A stretch of 64,000 nucleotides of DNA from an uncultured Pseudomonadales bacterium (GTDB taxonomy: Bacteria > Pseudomonadota > Gammaproteobacteria > Pseudomonadales > Azotimanducaceae): contig CATOTI010000002.1 in NCBI GenBank assembly GCA_951813295.1, positions 2,862,522 to 2,926,521 of the forward strand, in the 5' to 3' direction. The notes under the pieces are model-generated. The model was not told the origin of the DNA. It saw only the letters and a program-made list of their open reading frames with translations, and ran no database searches. Position 1 is the stretch's first letter; every line of letters begins with the position of its first letter. Positions 55,314 to 63,168 of the stretch are shown here, one piece after another. A program made the translations under genes and the position numbers.

Positions 55314-55371
55314 TGCTCCGCTCTTTGCCCCGCCGTTAGGCTTTCGAGCGTATCACGCGAAAGGAAATACG

Positions 55372-56169
55372 ATGTCGTTCACGGTTTCAGAGTTCGAAGT
55401 AGCTGACCATGTCGCGCGAATCACGCTCAATCGCCCGGAGGCGATGAACTCGCTCAATCCGGATCTCCGGTGGGAGCTCAGCCAGCATTTCGACGAGGTC
55501 GAGCGAAACGACGACATCTGGCTAGCCGTCGTCACCGGAACGGGCGACCGGGCATTCAGTGCCGGTGCTGATCTGAAACATCGTGCGCGAGAAGCGGCGG
55601 CGACGGATGAGGAGCGTGCGGCCTGGCGCCAAAAAGCCCAGGAAACGACGCCCCTCAATCAGCGCTGGCATTTCCCGAAACCCGTCATCGCACGCGTCAA
55701 CGGATTCGCGCTCGGCGGTGGACTCGAGCTTGCGATGTCGTGCGACATCATCGTGGCGGCGGAGCATGCGGAGCTCGGTCTTCCCGAGCCGCGCCGGGGG
55801 TTGATCGCGGGCGGTGTCGGTGTCCACCGGCTACCGCGTCAGATCGGACTCAAGCCCGCCATGGGATATCTCCTCACCGGACGTCATCTGTCGGCCCAAC
55901 GCGCCTTCGAGCTCGGCCTCGTGAACGAAGTCGTACCGCTTGGCGAACTCGATGCGACGGTCGATGGATGGGTCGCGGATATTCTTCGCTGCGCACCGCT
56001 GTCTGTTCGCGCGACCAAGGAAGCAGTCATGCGTGGCCTGGATATGGCCCTTCCGCAGGCTTTTTACACGGAGTACGAATCGGAGCGTCGGAGAGCGCAT
56101 TCGGAAGACATGCTGGAGGGACCGCGCGCGTTCGCCGAGAAGCGCACGCCGAACTGGAAAGGGCGCTAG
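55372..56169 (+). CDS. Enoyl-CoA hydratase/isomerase family protein
   Basis: Crotonase fold, 265 residues. RITLNRPEAMNSLNPDLRWEL, GDRAFSAGADLKHR (first oxyanion contact) and NGFALGGGLELAMSCDIIVAAE (second oxyanion loop) are clear. The catalytic glutamate positions read PEPRRGLIAGG-GVHRLPRQIG, with one candidate Glu in GLPEP, compatible with a hydratase. The ATG at 55372 follows AAAGGA. It is 27 bases before the dioxygenase-family gene, so the two probably form an operon. Confidence 0.9.
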   Translation: MSFTVSEFEVADHVARITLNRPEAMNSLNPDLRWELSQHFDEVERNDDIWLAVVTGTGDRAFSAGADLKHRAREAAATDEERAAWRQKAQETTPLNQRWHFPKPVIARVNGFALGGGLELAMSCDIIVAAEHAELGLPEPRRGLIAGGVGVHRLPRQIGLKPAMGYLLTGRHLSAQRAFELGLVNEVVPLGELDATVDGWVADILRCAPLSVRATKEAVMRGLDMALPQAFYTEYESERRRAHSEDMLEGPRAFAEKRTPNWKGR

Positions 56170-56196
56170 GCGCTCGACGACTGAGAGGAGTATCGA

Positions 56197-56955
56197 TTGA
56201 GCGTTATGACGGATGAGGAGAAGTTCCTCTTCGATCTACAGGGATTCATCGTCCTGAAAAACGTAATCCCGCGTGAGGAATGTGATGAGTTGATCGCCGA
56301 GGCCGATCGAATATGGCCGCGGAAAGCCGATGACGGGCCGTTCCGGCGCACGGCGTCCGTATCGAAGTGGAGCAAACGCTACCTCGATCTGATCGATCAC
56401 CCGAAGGTCTTGCCGTATCTCGTCGAGCTGATCGGGAGCCGGCTGCGCATCGATCATGACTATTGCATCTTCATGCGTGAAAACGGTGCGAAGAACCGGC
56501 TGCACGGGGGACCGTTTCGATTTGAGACCGATCATTGGTATCGATACCACGACGGGGTGATGCGCAACGGACTGACGGTCGCGACCTGGAACTTAACCGA
56601 TGCCCCGAGCGGTGCTGGCGGTTTCGCCTGCGTTCCGGGCAGCCACAAAACGAACTTTCTCGAGCTGATGCCACGTGACGTGGCTGAATTCAGCCGTGAC
56701 GTCGATTGGGTCGTTCAGCCGCCGATGGCGGCCGGGGACGTGCTGATATTCACGGAAGCGCTCATCCACGGTACGGCCGTCTGGCGGGCGGATCACGAGC
56801 GGCGCACTTTTCTGTTCAAGTACAGCCCGCCGCACTCCACTTGGGCGAAGTCGTTCTACGATCCGGCCGACTACCCGCTAGCTTCGGCGCAACAACGCCG
56901 GCTGATGGCCGGGCCTTCGGTCGAAGCGCATGAACGGGTGCTGGCCGATGGTTAG
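56197..56955 (+). CDS. Phytanoyl-CoA dioxygenase (PhyH)-family protein with HxG instead of HxD
   Basis: 252 residues of the Fe(II)/2-oxoglutarate PhyH superfamily (GGFACVPGSHK near residue 141-151, GDVLIFTEALIHGT near 180-193). The distal iron His is H191 and the 2OG-binding Arg is R202, the same 11-residue spacing as in human PhyH (H264/R275). The first iron His should be about 89 residues before H191: H103 in RLHGGPF fits, but the third position of the HxD motif is then Gly105. The start is TTG with AGGAG 6 bases upstream. Substrate unknown. It could be a hydroxylase with a replaced acid ligand, a halogenase-like enzyme, or a non-classical member; the family call itself is firm. Confidence 0.8.
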   Translation: MSVMTDEEKFLFDLQGFIVLKNVIPREECDELIAEADRIWPRKADDGPFRRTASVSKWSKRYLDLIDHPKVLPYLVELIGSRLRIDHDYCIFMRENGAKNRLHGGPFRFETDHWYRYHDGVMRNGLTVATWNLTDAPSGAGGFACVPGSHKTNFLELMPRDVAEFSRDVDWVVQPPMAAGDVLIFTEALIHGTAVWRADHERRTFLFKYSPPHSTWAKSFYDPADYPLASAQQRRLMAGPSVEAHERVLADG

Positions 56956-56996
56956 TCGGTGACAGGGAGGCCCTGCCGAGCCTCCAGGGCGAAACG

Positions 56997-58142
56997 CTAG
57001 ATCGCGAATCCGTACAGACGCGCCGCGTTGTCACAAATGATTTTCCGACGGATCGCCGGGTCGACCCCGTCGAGTTCGCGGTCAATGAATGTCTTGGAAT
57101 CGGGCCACACACCGTCCGGGTGAGGGAAGTCACTGCCCCACATGACGTTGTCCTCGCCCAGGATGTCGATGAGACGAATCCCGATCGGATCGCTCTGATA
57201 AGTCGCGAAGAAATTCCGCTTCCAGTAGTCGGACGGCTTCATCTTGAGCGTGAGGTCCTTGAACTGGTCCTCCCACTCGAGATCCATGTGTTCGAGGATG
57301 TAGGGAATCCAGCCGATGCCACTTTCCCCGATTACGAACTTCAGATTGGGGTGGGCTTCGACGACGCCCCCGTAGATCAGCTCCATGATGATCTTCGACA
57401 TCGCGAGCTGAAAACTCGTGATATGTACGGCAAACGCGACCCGGCGTTGCAGCGCGTCCATCCCCTCGAAGTTGTATGCCATCTTCGGGCCGATCGTGTG
57501 GTAGTGCAGCGGTAGGCCGGCCGCTTCGGCGGTCGCCCAAACGCGTTCCCACGAGGGGTCGAAGAGGGGCGCCATGTCGTGCGTGTTCGCGAGTTCGATC
57601 CCGCGCAGGCTGCCGCGGCTTCCCACACGTTCGATCTCGGCGACTGCCGCGTCGACGTCATGGCTCGGGATCGTCGCAAGGCCGGCGAATCGCTCGGGGT
57701 GCGTTGCACAGAAGTCGGCGAGCCAGGCGTTGTAGATCCGCATCATCTCGATCGCCGCTTCGTCATCGTTCAAGCGCATCGCGGCGCCGAGAATGCCGTA
57801 GAGGACTTCGGCCTGAACGCCGTCGAGATCTTGATCCTTGATCCTGAGGTCAGGCTCGGTAAGGCGTCGTATTCCGTTTTCGCCGTCGGAGTAGAGCCCC
57901 TGTGCGGCCATCCGGTCGGAGCGATGGATCTGGCCGGGCACATAGCGTCTACCGGCCGACCCCATGCCGTTTTGCAGGCCGAACTGGGAGCCGCTGTGAC
58001 TCGTCCAGTAGCGTCCGTCGTCGCGTTGCTCGACGAACGGCATACGCTCTTTGAGTGAAGCGCTCGCTTCGGCACGGAACAGGTCTTCGGGGAGCCACGG
58101 CAGGTCGATGTGGCAGTCAGCGGAAATAATCTCGTATTGCAT
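56997..58142 (-). CDS. Amidohydrolase family 2 protein (ACMSD-like)
   Basis: TIM-barrel amidohydrolase of 381 residues. IISADCHID at the N-terminus places Asp-x-His at the metal site in the ADSH/ADCH style of this subfamily, LPLHYHTIGPK gives another His, and VMWGSDFPHPDGVWP near residue 335 the final Asp; GESGIGWIPYILEHMD is typical. Relatives decarboxylate or hydrolyse aromatic or acyl intermediates (ACMSD, gamma-resorcylate decarboxylase), but this branch is uncharacterised. The ATG at 58142 was preferred to 58160. It is convergent with the dioxygenase-family gene. Confidence 0.85.
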   Translation of the reverse strand: MQYEIISADCHIDLPWLPEDLFRAEASASLKERMPFVEQRDDGRYWTSHSGSQFGLQNGMGSAGRRYVPGQIHRSDRMAAQGLYSDGENGIRRLTEPDLRIKDQDLDGVQAEVLYGILGAAMRLNDDEAAIEMMRIYNAWLADFCATHPERFAGLATIPSHDVDAAVAEIERVGSRGSLRGIELANTHDMAPLFDPSWERVWATAEAAGLPLHYHTIGPKMAYNFEGMDALQRRVAFAVHITSFQLAMSKIIMELIYGGVVEAHPNLKFVIGESGIGWIPYILEHMDLEWEDQFKDLTLKMKPSDYWKRNFFATYQSDPIGIRLIDILGEDNVMWGSDFPHPDGVWPDSKTFIDRELDGVDPAIRRKIICDNAARLYGFAI

Positions 58143-58238
58143 GGGTCGGATCCGCGTCAAACTGATGGATATTATGCCGAAGGCGGCGTCTCACGCGGGA
58201 TGGCGCTTTTTCGAGGTGTGGAGGGAGTCGGAGAAGAC

Positions 58239-58772
58239 ATGACTGAAGGTTTCAAACGTATCGGACTGGCGGTGCTCCTCACCGTTGGGGCGTGCACGAC
58301 GATCGACACGTCGGTGCCGAGCTCCTTCGATCTCTCGGGAACCTGGTTGCTCGTTTCGAATCTGTCGGATGAAGCGCCGGACGCCGAGGCGATCCGGCGA
58401 CGGGAGGACGCCCGTGTCGTGCGGGGTCGACAGACCGATCCCAGTGCATCTGGGGCTTTTGTCGCGCAGGATTTCCCGATCGTGGCGGCGGAGCGGCTCG
58501 TCATCGAACAAGACCGAACGTCCATGGGTATCTTGTACGGCGACGGTGTCTATCGCGATTTCTCGTGGGGAGAACGGAACCGGGACTTCTGGCGGATTCG
58601 CGCGGGTTGGCGCGATGACGCGCTCGTGATCGCCTCCGAGCGAGGCGACATCAAAGCGCAAGAGCGGATGTCGCTGTCGAATCGCGGGGCGCGACTGACG
58701 GTCGATGTCTCGATCAGGACGGGTGGCGAAAACTTCCGTGGTACTCGAATATTCGAACGCGTGGGTCGTTAG
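58239..58772 (+). CDS. Putative lipoprotein, function unknown
   Basis: 177 residues with an N-terminal lipobox: hydrophobic stretch (residues 8-16) ending VGAC, Cys at about residue 19. The mature part begins with a polar region, then FDLSGTWLLVSNLSD, and shows alternating short beta-like segments to ERVGR at the end, as in small lipocalin-like folds. I do not recognise the family. The ATG at 58239 has GGAG upstream. It lies just before the N-acyl-D-amino-acid deacylase gene with a 73-base gap. Confidence 0.7.
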   Translation: MTEGFKRIGLAVLLTVGACTTIDTSVPSSFDLSGTWLLVSNLSDEAPDAEAIRRREDARVVRGRQTDPSASGAFVAQDFPIVAAERLVIEQDRTSMGILYGDGVYRDFSWGERNRDFWRIRAGWRDDALVIASERGDIKAQERMSLSNRGARLTVDVSIRTGGENFRGTRIFERVGR

Positions 58773-58845
58773 AACCGAACACCAAATACCGCCAACGCAT
58801 CGGTGAACTCCACACCGCGACGCGCCGGCGAGAGAAGGACAGACA

Positions 58846-60549
58846 ATGGCATTCGATCTCTTAGTGAAGAACGGCACAATCGTCGATGGGTCGGGCAACC
58901 CAGGCGTTCGCGCGGATCTCGGTATCACCGACGGCAAAGTCACGTTCATTGGTCGCGCCAGCGAACCGGCGCGGCGCACGATCGATGCCGAGGGGCATGT
59001 CGTCGCGCCTGGTTTCGTCGACGGACACACGCACATGGATGCGCAGATTTTCTGGGATCCGATCGGATCGTGCTCGTGCTACCACGGTGTCACGAGCGTG
59101 GTGATGGGGAACTGCGGGTTCACGCTCGCACCGTGTCGCGAAGACGAAGCCGATCTCGTTTTCCGGAACCTCGAGCGAGCTGAGGACATTGCACGCGACG
59201 CGATGCTCGCCGGGATCAGGTGGCGTTGGGAGACCTTTCCCGAATATCTGGACGTGCTCGATGAGCTACCGAAGGGCATCAACTACGCGGGCTATATCGG
59301 TCACTCGGCCCTACGTACTTACGTGATGGGGCAACGCGCATTTGAAGAAGCCGCGTCGGCCGATGATCTGGCGGCGATGGCGCGTATCGCCCAGGAGGCT
59401 GTGCGCGCGGGCGCGATGGGATTCACGACCTCGCGGTCCGGCAACCACGAGACGTCAGACCGAAAGCCCGTGGCGAGCCGTGCTGGTGAGTGGGAAGAGG
59501 TACGCGCGATCGTCAATGCGATTGGCGAAACGGGCGCCGGGATGTTCGAGATCGCGGGTGAGGACACGGGGCGGGACCCGGAGCGGATCCGTGATTATCA
59601 ACAGCGTCTCAAGGCGTTGGCCGTCGAATCAGGGGTGCCGATCACCTGGGGCATGTTTTCCAATCGGCGTGCGCCGGAAATCTGGAGAAGCTATTTCGAC
59701 CTGCTCGACGAGGTGGCGGACGCGGGTGGGCGAATGTTCGCGCAGGTTCATTCCCGCGCGTTGAACGTGCTCTACACGTTTGAGGCGCACCTGCCGTTCG
59801 ACAACTGGTACGTCTGGCGCGACATTCGCAAGCTGCCACTCGCCGAGCAGAAAGCGAAGCTCCGGGATCCCGAGTTCAAGGCCAAGCTAGTCGAAGTCGC
59901 GAGCGCACCGAGCGAACGCCACCGCGAGATCGGCTCGACGGTTCGACCGCCCGAGTGGGAATGGGTTTTCTACATGGATCGGGCCGACGGGCACGACACG
60001 AGCCTCGCGGATCTCGCGCGAGAGCGCGGGGTCCATCCGGCCGAGGTGATGATCGACCTCGCTATTGCGACCGATCTCAAAGCGATCTTCCGCATGCCGA
60101 TCAATAACACCGACGATGCCGATGTGATCGAGATGATGAAACATCCACGTTCGGTTGTGACCTTTTCGGATTCGGGCGCGCATGTCTCGCAGATCATGGA
60201 TTCCTCGCTGCAGACGAACGTATTCAGCCAGTGGGTGCGCGAGCGCGAGGCGCTGACTGTCGAGGAGGCCGTTCGCATGCTGACCTTCGATACGGCCAGC
60301 CAATGGGGGCTTCACGATCGAGGTCTACTGCGGATCGGAATGGCCGGTGATGTCGTGATCTTCGATCCGGACACGATCGCGCCCGACATGCCGGAGGTCG
60401 TTCACGATCTTCCCGCGGGCGCCACGCGCCTCAAGCAGACGGCGACGGGGATTCTTGCGACCGTCGTCAATGGGGAGGTATTGCTCGAGCAGAACGAGCC
60501 GAGCGGTGCGACGCCGGGGCGGTTGCTACGGGGGCCGCTCGCACGGTAA
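58846..60549 (+). CDS. N-acyl-D-amino-acid deacylase / D-aminoacylase-like amidohydrolase
   Basis: 567 residues of the amidohydrolase 3 group. VKNGTIVDGSGNPGVRADLGI begins the composite beta domain; PGFVDGHTHMDAQ carries the two metal His, GNCGFTLAPC follows, and FSDSGAHVSQIMD gives the catalytic Asp; the C-terminus returns to the beta domain (GDVVIFDPDTI). Members hydrolyse N-acyl-D-amino acids or act as dihydroorotase-like deacylases; the true substrate is not known. The start ATG follows GAGAAGGA. The gene ends without a clear terminator; the neighbouring small gene is convergent. Confidence 0.88.
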   Translation: MAFDLLVKNGTIVDGSGNPGVRADLGITDGKVTFIGRASEPARRTIDAEGHVVAPGFVDGHTHMDAQIFWDPIGSCSCYHGVTSVVMGNCGFTLAPCREDEADLVFRNLERAEDIARDAMLAGIRWRWETFPEYLDVLDELPKGINYAGYIGHSALRTYVMGQRAFEEAASADDLAAMARIAQEAVRAGAMGFTTSRSGNHETSDRKPVASRAGEWEEVRAIVNAIGETGAGMFEIAGEDTGRDPERIRDYQQRLKALAVESGVPITWGMFSNRRAPEIWRSYFDLLDEVADAGGRMFAQVHSRALNVLYTFEAHLPFDNWYVWRDIRKLPLAEQKAKLRDPEFKAKLVEVASAPSERHREIGSTVRPPEWEWVFYMDRADGHDTSLADLARERGVHPAEVMIDLAIATDLKAIFRMPINNTDDADVIEMMKHPRSVVTFSDSGAHVSQIMDSSLQTNVFSQWVREREALTVEEAVRMLTFDTASQWGLHDRGLLRIGMAGDVVIFDPDTIAPDMPEVVHDLPAGATRLKQTATGILATVVNGEVLLEQNEPSGATPGRLLRGPLAR

Positions 60550-60657
60550 CGAAGGAGCGGGTCTCGTCTTCGACGGCTCGCCGCGAAGGCGAAATGGTGG
60601 GACGCAGTCGTCCGGAGCCCGAGAGCTAAGGGAGAAGGAACGGGTGGGGAAGTAGCC

Positions 60658-60682
60658 GCCCGTCGAACTGATTTCGACGGGC
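60658..60682 (-). terminator. Ten-base-pair hairpin after the 64-residue gene
   Basis: GCCCGTCGAA pairs perfectly with TTCGACGGGC around a 5-base loop, seven bases after the stop of the small gene on the minus strand. No T-tract follows, so it may be a terminator or 3'-end stabiliser, and it may also serve the convergent deacylase gene. Confidence 0.5.
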
Positions 60683-60689
60683 GCGAGGA

Positions 60690-60884
60690 CTATGCTTTGA
60701 CGGCTGTTTTGCGTCGTGAGATGACGATGTTCTTGCTGCGGCCCATCTTGTCTTGGCCGCTGACGCCCATCGGCACCTGTTCGATTTTCTTGCCGGATTT
60801 GAGGAACGTTTCGAGGTCTGCCGCAAGGGTCTTGCGAATTTCAATGTTCGACTGTGTGACGCGGTTTTTCTGTGCTCGGGCCAA
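60690..60884 (-). CDS. Small basic protein of unknown function (64 residues)
   Basis: The TTG at 60884 has GGGAGG 7 bases upstream, among the best Shine-Dalgarno sites in the window; the longer open frame up to 60995 has no such site. The product is basic, with an amphipathic helix (SNIEIRKTLAADLETFLKSG), then KIEQVPMGVSGQ and an end SKNIVISRRK. The piece with a helix followed by FLKSGKKIEQV faintly recalls the end of the Pseudomonas RNA-polymerase-binding protein SutA, but that is only a resemblance by eye. I do not recognise the family. It is single, with a perfect 10-base-pair hairpin after it. Confidence 0.65.
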   Translation of the reverse strand: MARAQKNRVTQSNIEIRKTLAADLETFLKSGKKIEQVPMGVSGQDKMGRSKNIVISRRKTAVKA

Positions 60885-61248
60885 GATGTAGCCTCCCTTC
60901 GATTGTACGCACGTAGCCTCTGTCGGGTCGTTTGGTCGACTCGCGGCGAAGGCCGGTTTGATTTTTTCGACTAGTTCTAATTCTTCGACGCGCACGGGGA
61001 ACGACGGCGTTAGTCCATCGACCGGCGCAAAAAGTTACTGCCGAGAATCTGGCTCCAGTCGATCACCCGACGGGTGGTCGGACGACTAGAGCGTCAATCC
61101 GCTCCGTTAGAGCGCTTCAGAACCCGCCAGTCCGAACGATGGTTGGACTTCGCGGTTCAGCGGGTGTGGATCGTACCAGATTGAGGGCGCGCATTCGACG
61201 GTCGGGCGTCGTGTGACGCCCGATCTTCCACCTCGCGCGATCGTCGCT
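60885..61248. other. Gene-free 364-base stretch with folded segments
   Basis: No plausible protein gene was found. The piece 61122-61165 can form an outer stem ACCCGC/GCGGGT around an inner stem GTCC-GAAC/GTTGGAC, suggestive of a structured RNA. Around 61055-61075 there is a weaker inverted repeat. It probably also contains the promoter of the 64-residue gene. No tRNA or known riboswitch was recognised. Confidence 0.4.
61202..61223 (-). terminator. Hairpin after the SOS-controlled gene
   Basis: TCGGGCGTC/GACGCCCGA, nine base pairs with a 4-base loop, stands 26 bases after the stop of the gene at 61249-61689 in its direction of transcription. There is no T-tract after it. Confidence 0.5.
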
Positions 61249-61689
61249 TCAGTCGATTCGCGCCACGTCTTTCGACAGATCGAGTCGCGACGGTCGTACC
61301 GCGGCGACGACGGAACGCATCACGGCTTCTTCGACCAATGTCGGATCGGGAAGCCATTCGAACCGGCGCTTCAAGTAGCGACGCGCGAGAATCTCGCGCA
61401 GGTCGATGACGTTTCGACCCGTGGGAAATCGCGGGAGTGATAGCTCAGTTCGCACCGCGTAGCGCTCGGCGTCGAGTGGAATTGAAACGGGCTCGACGGT
61501 GCCCCCGGATTGTTCGTCGAAGCGGATGACGAGAACCCGGGCCTCGGTCGGCGCCGGTTCGGGATTCTTGCTGGTTTTTGTCGTGGCTGATGCCAAGGCG
61601 AGCGGGTAGGGAATCTCGGAGCGACAAAAGCGATCCCAAGCGCCGGGATCGGCGCGTTCGAGGCTGGGATAGGAAAAGACGTAGAGCAT
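61249..61689 (-). CDS. Unknown protein under LexA control (candidate SOS gene)
   Basis: 146 residues, no signal peptide, no membrane helix and no motif I recognise. Visible parts: an aromatic N-terminus (MLYVFSYPSLERADPGAWDRF), a proline-rich polar linker (residues about 37-50), a beta-rich middle (ARVLVIRFDEQ...VEPVSIPLDAERYAV) and a C-terminal basic helical region (LREILARRYLKRRFEWLP and EEAVMRSVVAAVRP). The ATG at 61689 has no Shine-Dalgarno but lies nine bases from a -10 box, so the mRNA is probably leaderless. The promoter carries a near-ideal LexA box. A small SOS-induced protein could be a division inhibitor, a repair accessory factor or a toxin; the sequence does not decide. It is downstream of sufE but has its own promoter. 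Confidence 0.7.
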   Translation of the reverse strand: MLYVFSYPSLERADPGAWDRFCRSEIPYPLALASATTKTSKNPEPAPTEARVLVIRFDEQSGGTVEPVSIPLDAERYAVRTELSLPRFPTGRNVIDLREILARRYLKRRFEWLPDPTLVEEAVMRSVVAAVRPSRLDLSKDVARID

Positions 61690-61698
61690 CGAGGAGCA

Positions 61699-61726
61699 AG
61701 AATACTGTATTTGTATACAGTATCAA
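61699..61726 (-). promoter_or_regulatory. LexA-controlled promoter (SOS box inside a sigma70 promoter)
   Basis: On the minus strand TTGATA (61721-61726) and TATTCT (61699-61704) are 16 bases apart. The spacer (61705-61720) is exactly CTGT-N8-ACAG, and with flanks TACTGTATTTGTATACAGTA (61703-61722, as read on the plus strand) it is nearly a perfect match to the E. coli LexA consensus TACTGTATATATATACAGTA. LexA binding would cover both promoter boxes. It faces the 146-residue gene only. Confidence 0.88.
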
Positions 61727-61832
61727 GGCTCATAGATCGGACAGCATTTGCGGTCAGCCGCTCCTGGCCGAGATCAGGCCTGATTCCGGGATCGCTGTGG
61801 GACTCGAGCGTTACGCGCGATGACGGCCCGGT

Positions 61833-62252
61833 TTAAGAAACGACGTGGGCTTCGGCGATCGAGCGAATGCGATTGACCATTGCGCGCAGGCCGTTGCCGC
61901 GGGTACTGCTCAGGTGGCTCAGGAGGTCGAGCTCGTCGAACAGCGCCGCCATGTCGAAATCGAGTATTTCCCGCGGCTGCCGTTCGTCGTAAGCGGCGAG
62001 CACGATGGCGATCAGGCCCCGTACGATGTGGGCATCGCTGTCGATACGGAAACGCAGCCGTTTGTCGTCTTCAACGTAGTCGGGCAGGAGCCAGACCTGG
62101 CTCTGACAGCCGCGCACGAGAAACTCATCGCGTCGGTCTGCCTCATCGAGGTTCGGCAATCCCCGGCCGAGCTCGAGGAGGAAAGCGTATTTCTCCTCCC
62201 AGTCGTCGAAAAATGCGAACGAGTCGCGAATGTCGCTCAAGCTCTCGGCCAT
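61833..62252 (-). CDS. sufE: Cysteine desulfuration protein SufE
   Basis: 139 residues; accepts sulfur from SufS and hands it to the SufBCD scaffold. The active-site Cys is in VRGCQSQVWL (residue 49). The helical SDIRDSFAFFDDWEEKYAFLLELG at the start and DELDLLSHLSSTRGNGLRAMVNRIR at the end fit the SufE/CsdE fold. It is the last gene of the suf run, six bases after sufT. Confidence 0.95.
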   Translation of the reverse strand: MAESLSDIRDSFAFFDDWEEKYAFLLELGRGLPNLDEADRRDEFLVRGCQSQVWLLPDYVEDDKRLRFRIDSDAHIVRGLIAIVLAAYDERQPREILDFDMAALFDELDLLSHLSSTRGNGLRAMVNRIRSIAEAHVVS

Positions 62253-62258
62253 GTCGGA

Positions 62259-62783
62259 CTAATAAATGCCGAGTTCGAGCTGGGCTTCTTCGGTCATCAT
62301 TTCGCGCGACCAGGGCGGTTCGAAGACCAAGGCGACGGCGACATCCTCGACGTGTGGTACGGCGCGAATGCCTTCCTCGATGTCGTGGACGAGTACCGGC
62401 CCCATGCCGCAGGTGGGCGAGGTGAGAGTCATCGTGACCTCGACTCGCCCAGAATCGATTTCGAGCCCGTAGATCAGCCCGAGGTCGACGACGTTGACAG
62501 GAATTTCGGGGTCGTAGACGTCGCGCATTGCGGCCCACACGTGGTCTTCGTCGACGGCACCATCGGGCCGTGCGGTGTACGCGGGTAGCTCGACTTCGAG
62601 ACCGAGGGCGTCGGCAAAGTCGGCCTCGACGCGGGCCATGTTGCCTTGATGAATGATCGTGAAGGCACGACCGAGGGTTTGCGCGAGGGTGACGAAACTG
62701 CCGCGAGGAATTGCGACGGGCTCGCCACTCGGGACCAGGCGCGCGTTGATGTCGCGCGCGACGGGAACGACGGTCTGTTTCAC
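62259..62783 (-). CDS. sufT: Fe-S cluster assembly protein SufT (MIP18/DUF59 family)
   Basis: 174 residues. An N-terminal extension (residues 1-75, PRGSFVTLAQTLGRAFTIIHQGNMARV) precedes a DUF59 domain with MRDVYDPEIPVNVVDLGLIYGLEI and TLTSPTCGMGPVLVHDIEEGI, whose Cys is the reactive residue of the family. SufT supports maturation of Fe-S enzymes as an accessory carrier. The GTG at 62783 overlaps the sufA stop. This place between sufA and sufE is common in proteobacterial suf operons. Confidence 0.92.
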   Translation of the reverse strand: MKQTVVPVARDINARLVPSGEPVAIPRGSFVTLAQTLGRAFTIIHQGNMARVEADFADALGLEVELPAYTARPDGAVDEDHVWAAMRDVYDPEIPVNVVDLGLIYGLEIDSGRVEVTMTLTSPTCGMGPVLVHDIEEGIRAVPHVEDVAVALVFEPPWSREMMTEEAQLELGIY

Positions 62784-63130
62784 TGGACGGAGAAGCTCTC
62801 GCCGCAGCCGCACTCCCCGGTCGCATTGGGGTTGTTGAACTTCAGTGTCGCGTTGAGCCCTTCGGTGACGTAGTCGATCTGGGTACCGCGCACGATCGAC
62901 CAGTCGTCTTCCGTGACCAATACGGTGACGCCTTCGAAGTCGAAGGAGCGAACGTCGTTCGCGTCGTCGTCGAGGTACTTGAGCTCGTACATGTAGCCAT
63001 TGCAGCCGCTCTCGGTGATGGCGAGCATGAGCGCGGTCGCGCCTTCGCGCTCGAGCTGGCGTTTCACGTGGCGCACGGCTGTCGGCGTCATGGACAGACT
63101 GTTCGGATCGTATGCTGCGGGAGAGTTCAT
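62780..63130 (-). CDS. sufA: A-type Fe-S carrier (SufA/IscA/HesB family)
   Basis: 116 residues. SMTPTAVRHVKRQL at residue 13, then the first conserved Cys in ESGCNGYMYELKY and the pair in GECGCGESF near the C-terminus bind the cluster or iron. It transfers clusters assembled on SufBCD to targets. The genomic context (SufS upstream, SufT and SufE downstream) favours SufA. The ATG at 63130 is 38 bases after the sufS stop. Confidence 0.92.
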   Translation of the reverse strand: MNSPAAYDPNSLSMTPTAVRHVKRQLEREGATALMLAITESGCNGYMYELKYLDDDANDVRSFDFEGVTVLVTEDDWSIVRGTQIDYVTEGLNATLKFNNPNATGECGCGESFSVQ

Positions 63131-63168
63131 GTGTTGGTGCCCAGAGTCGCCTTTGTTAGAGCATTCGC

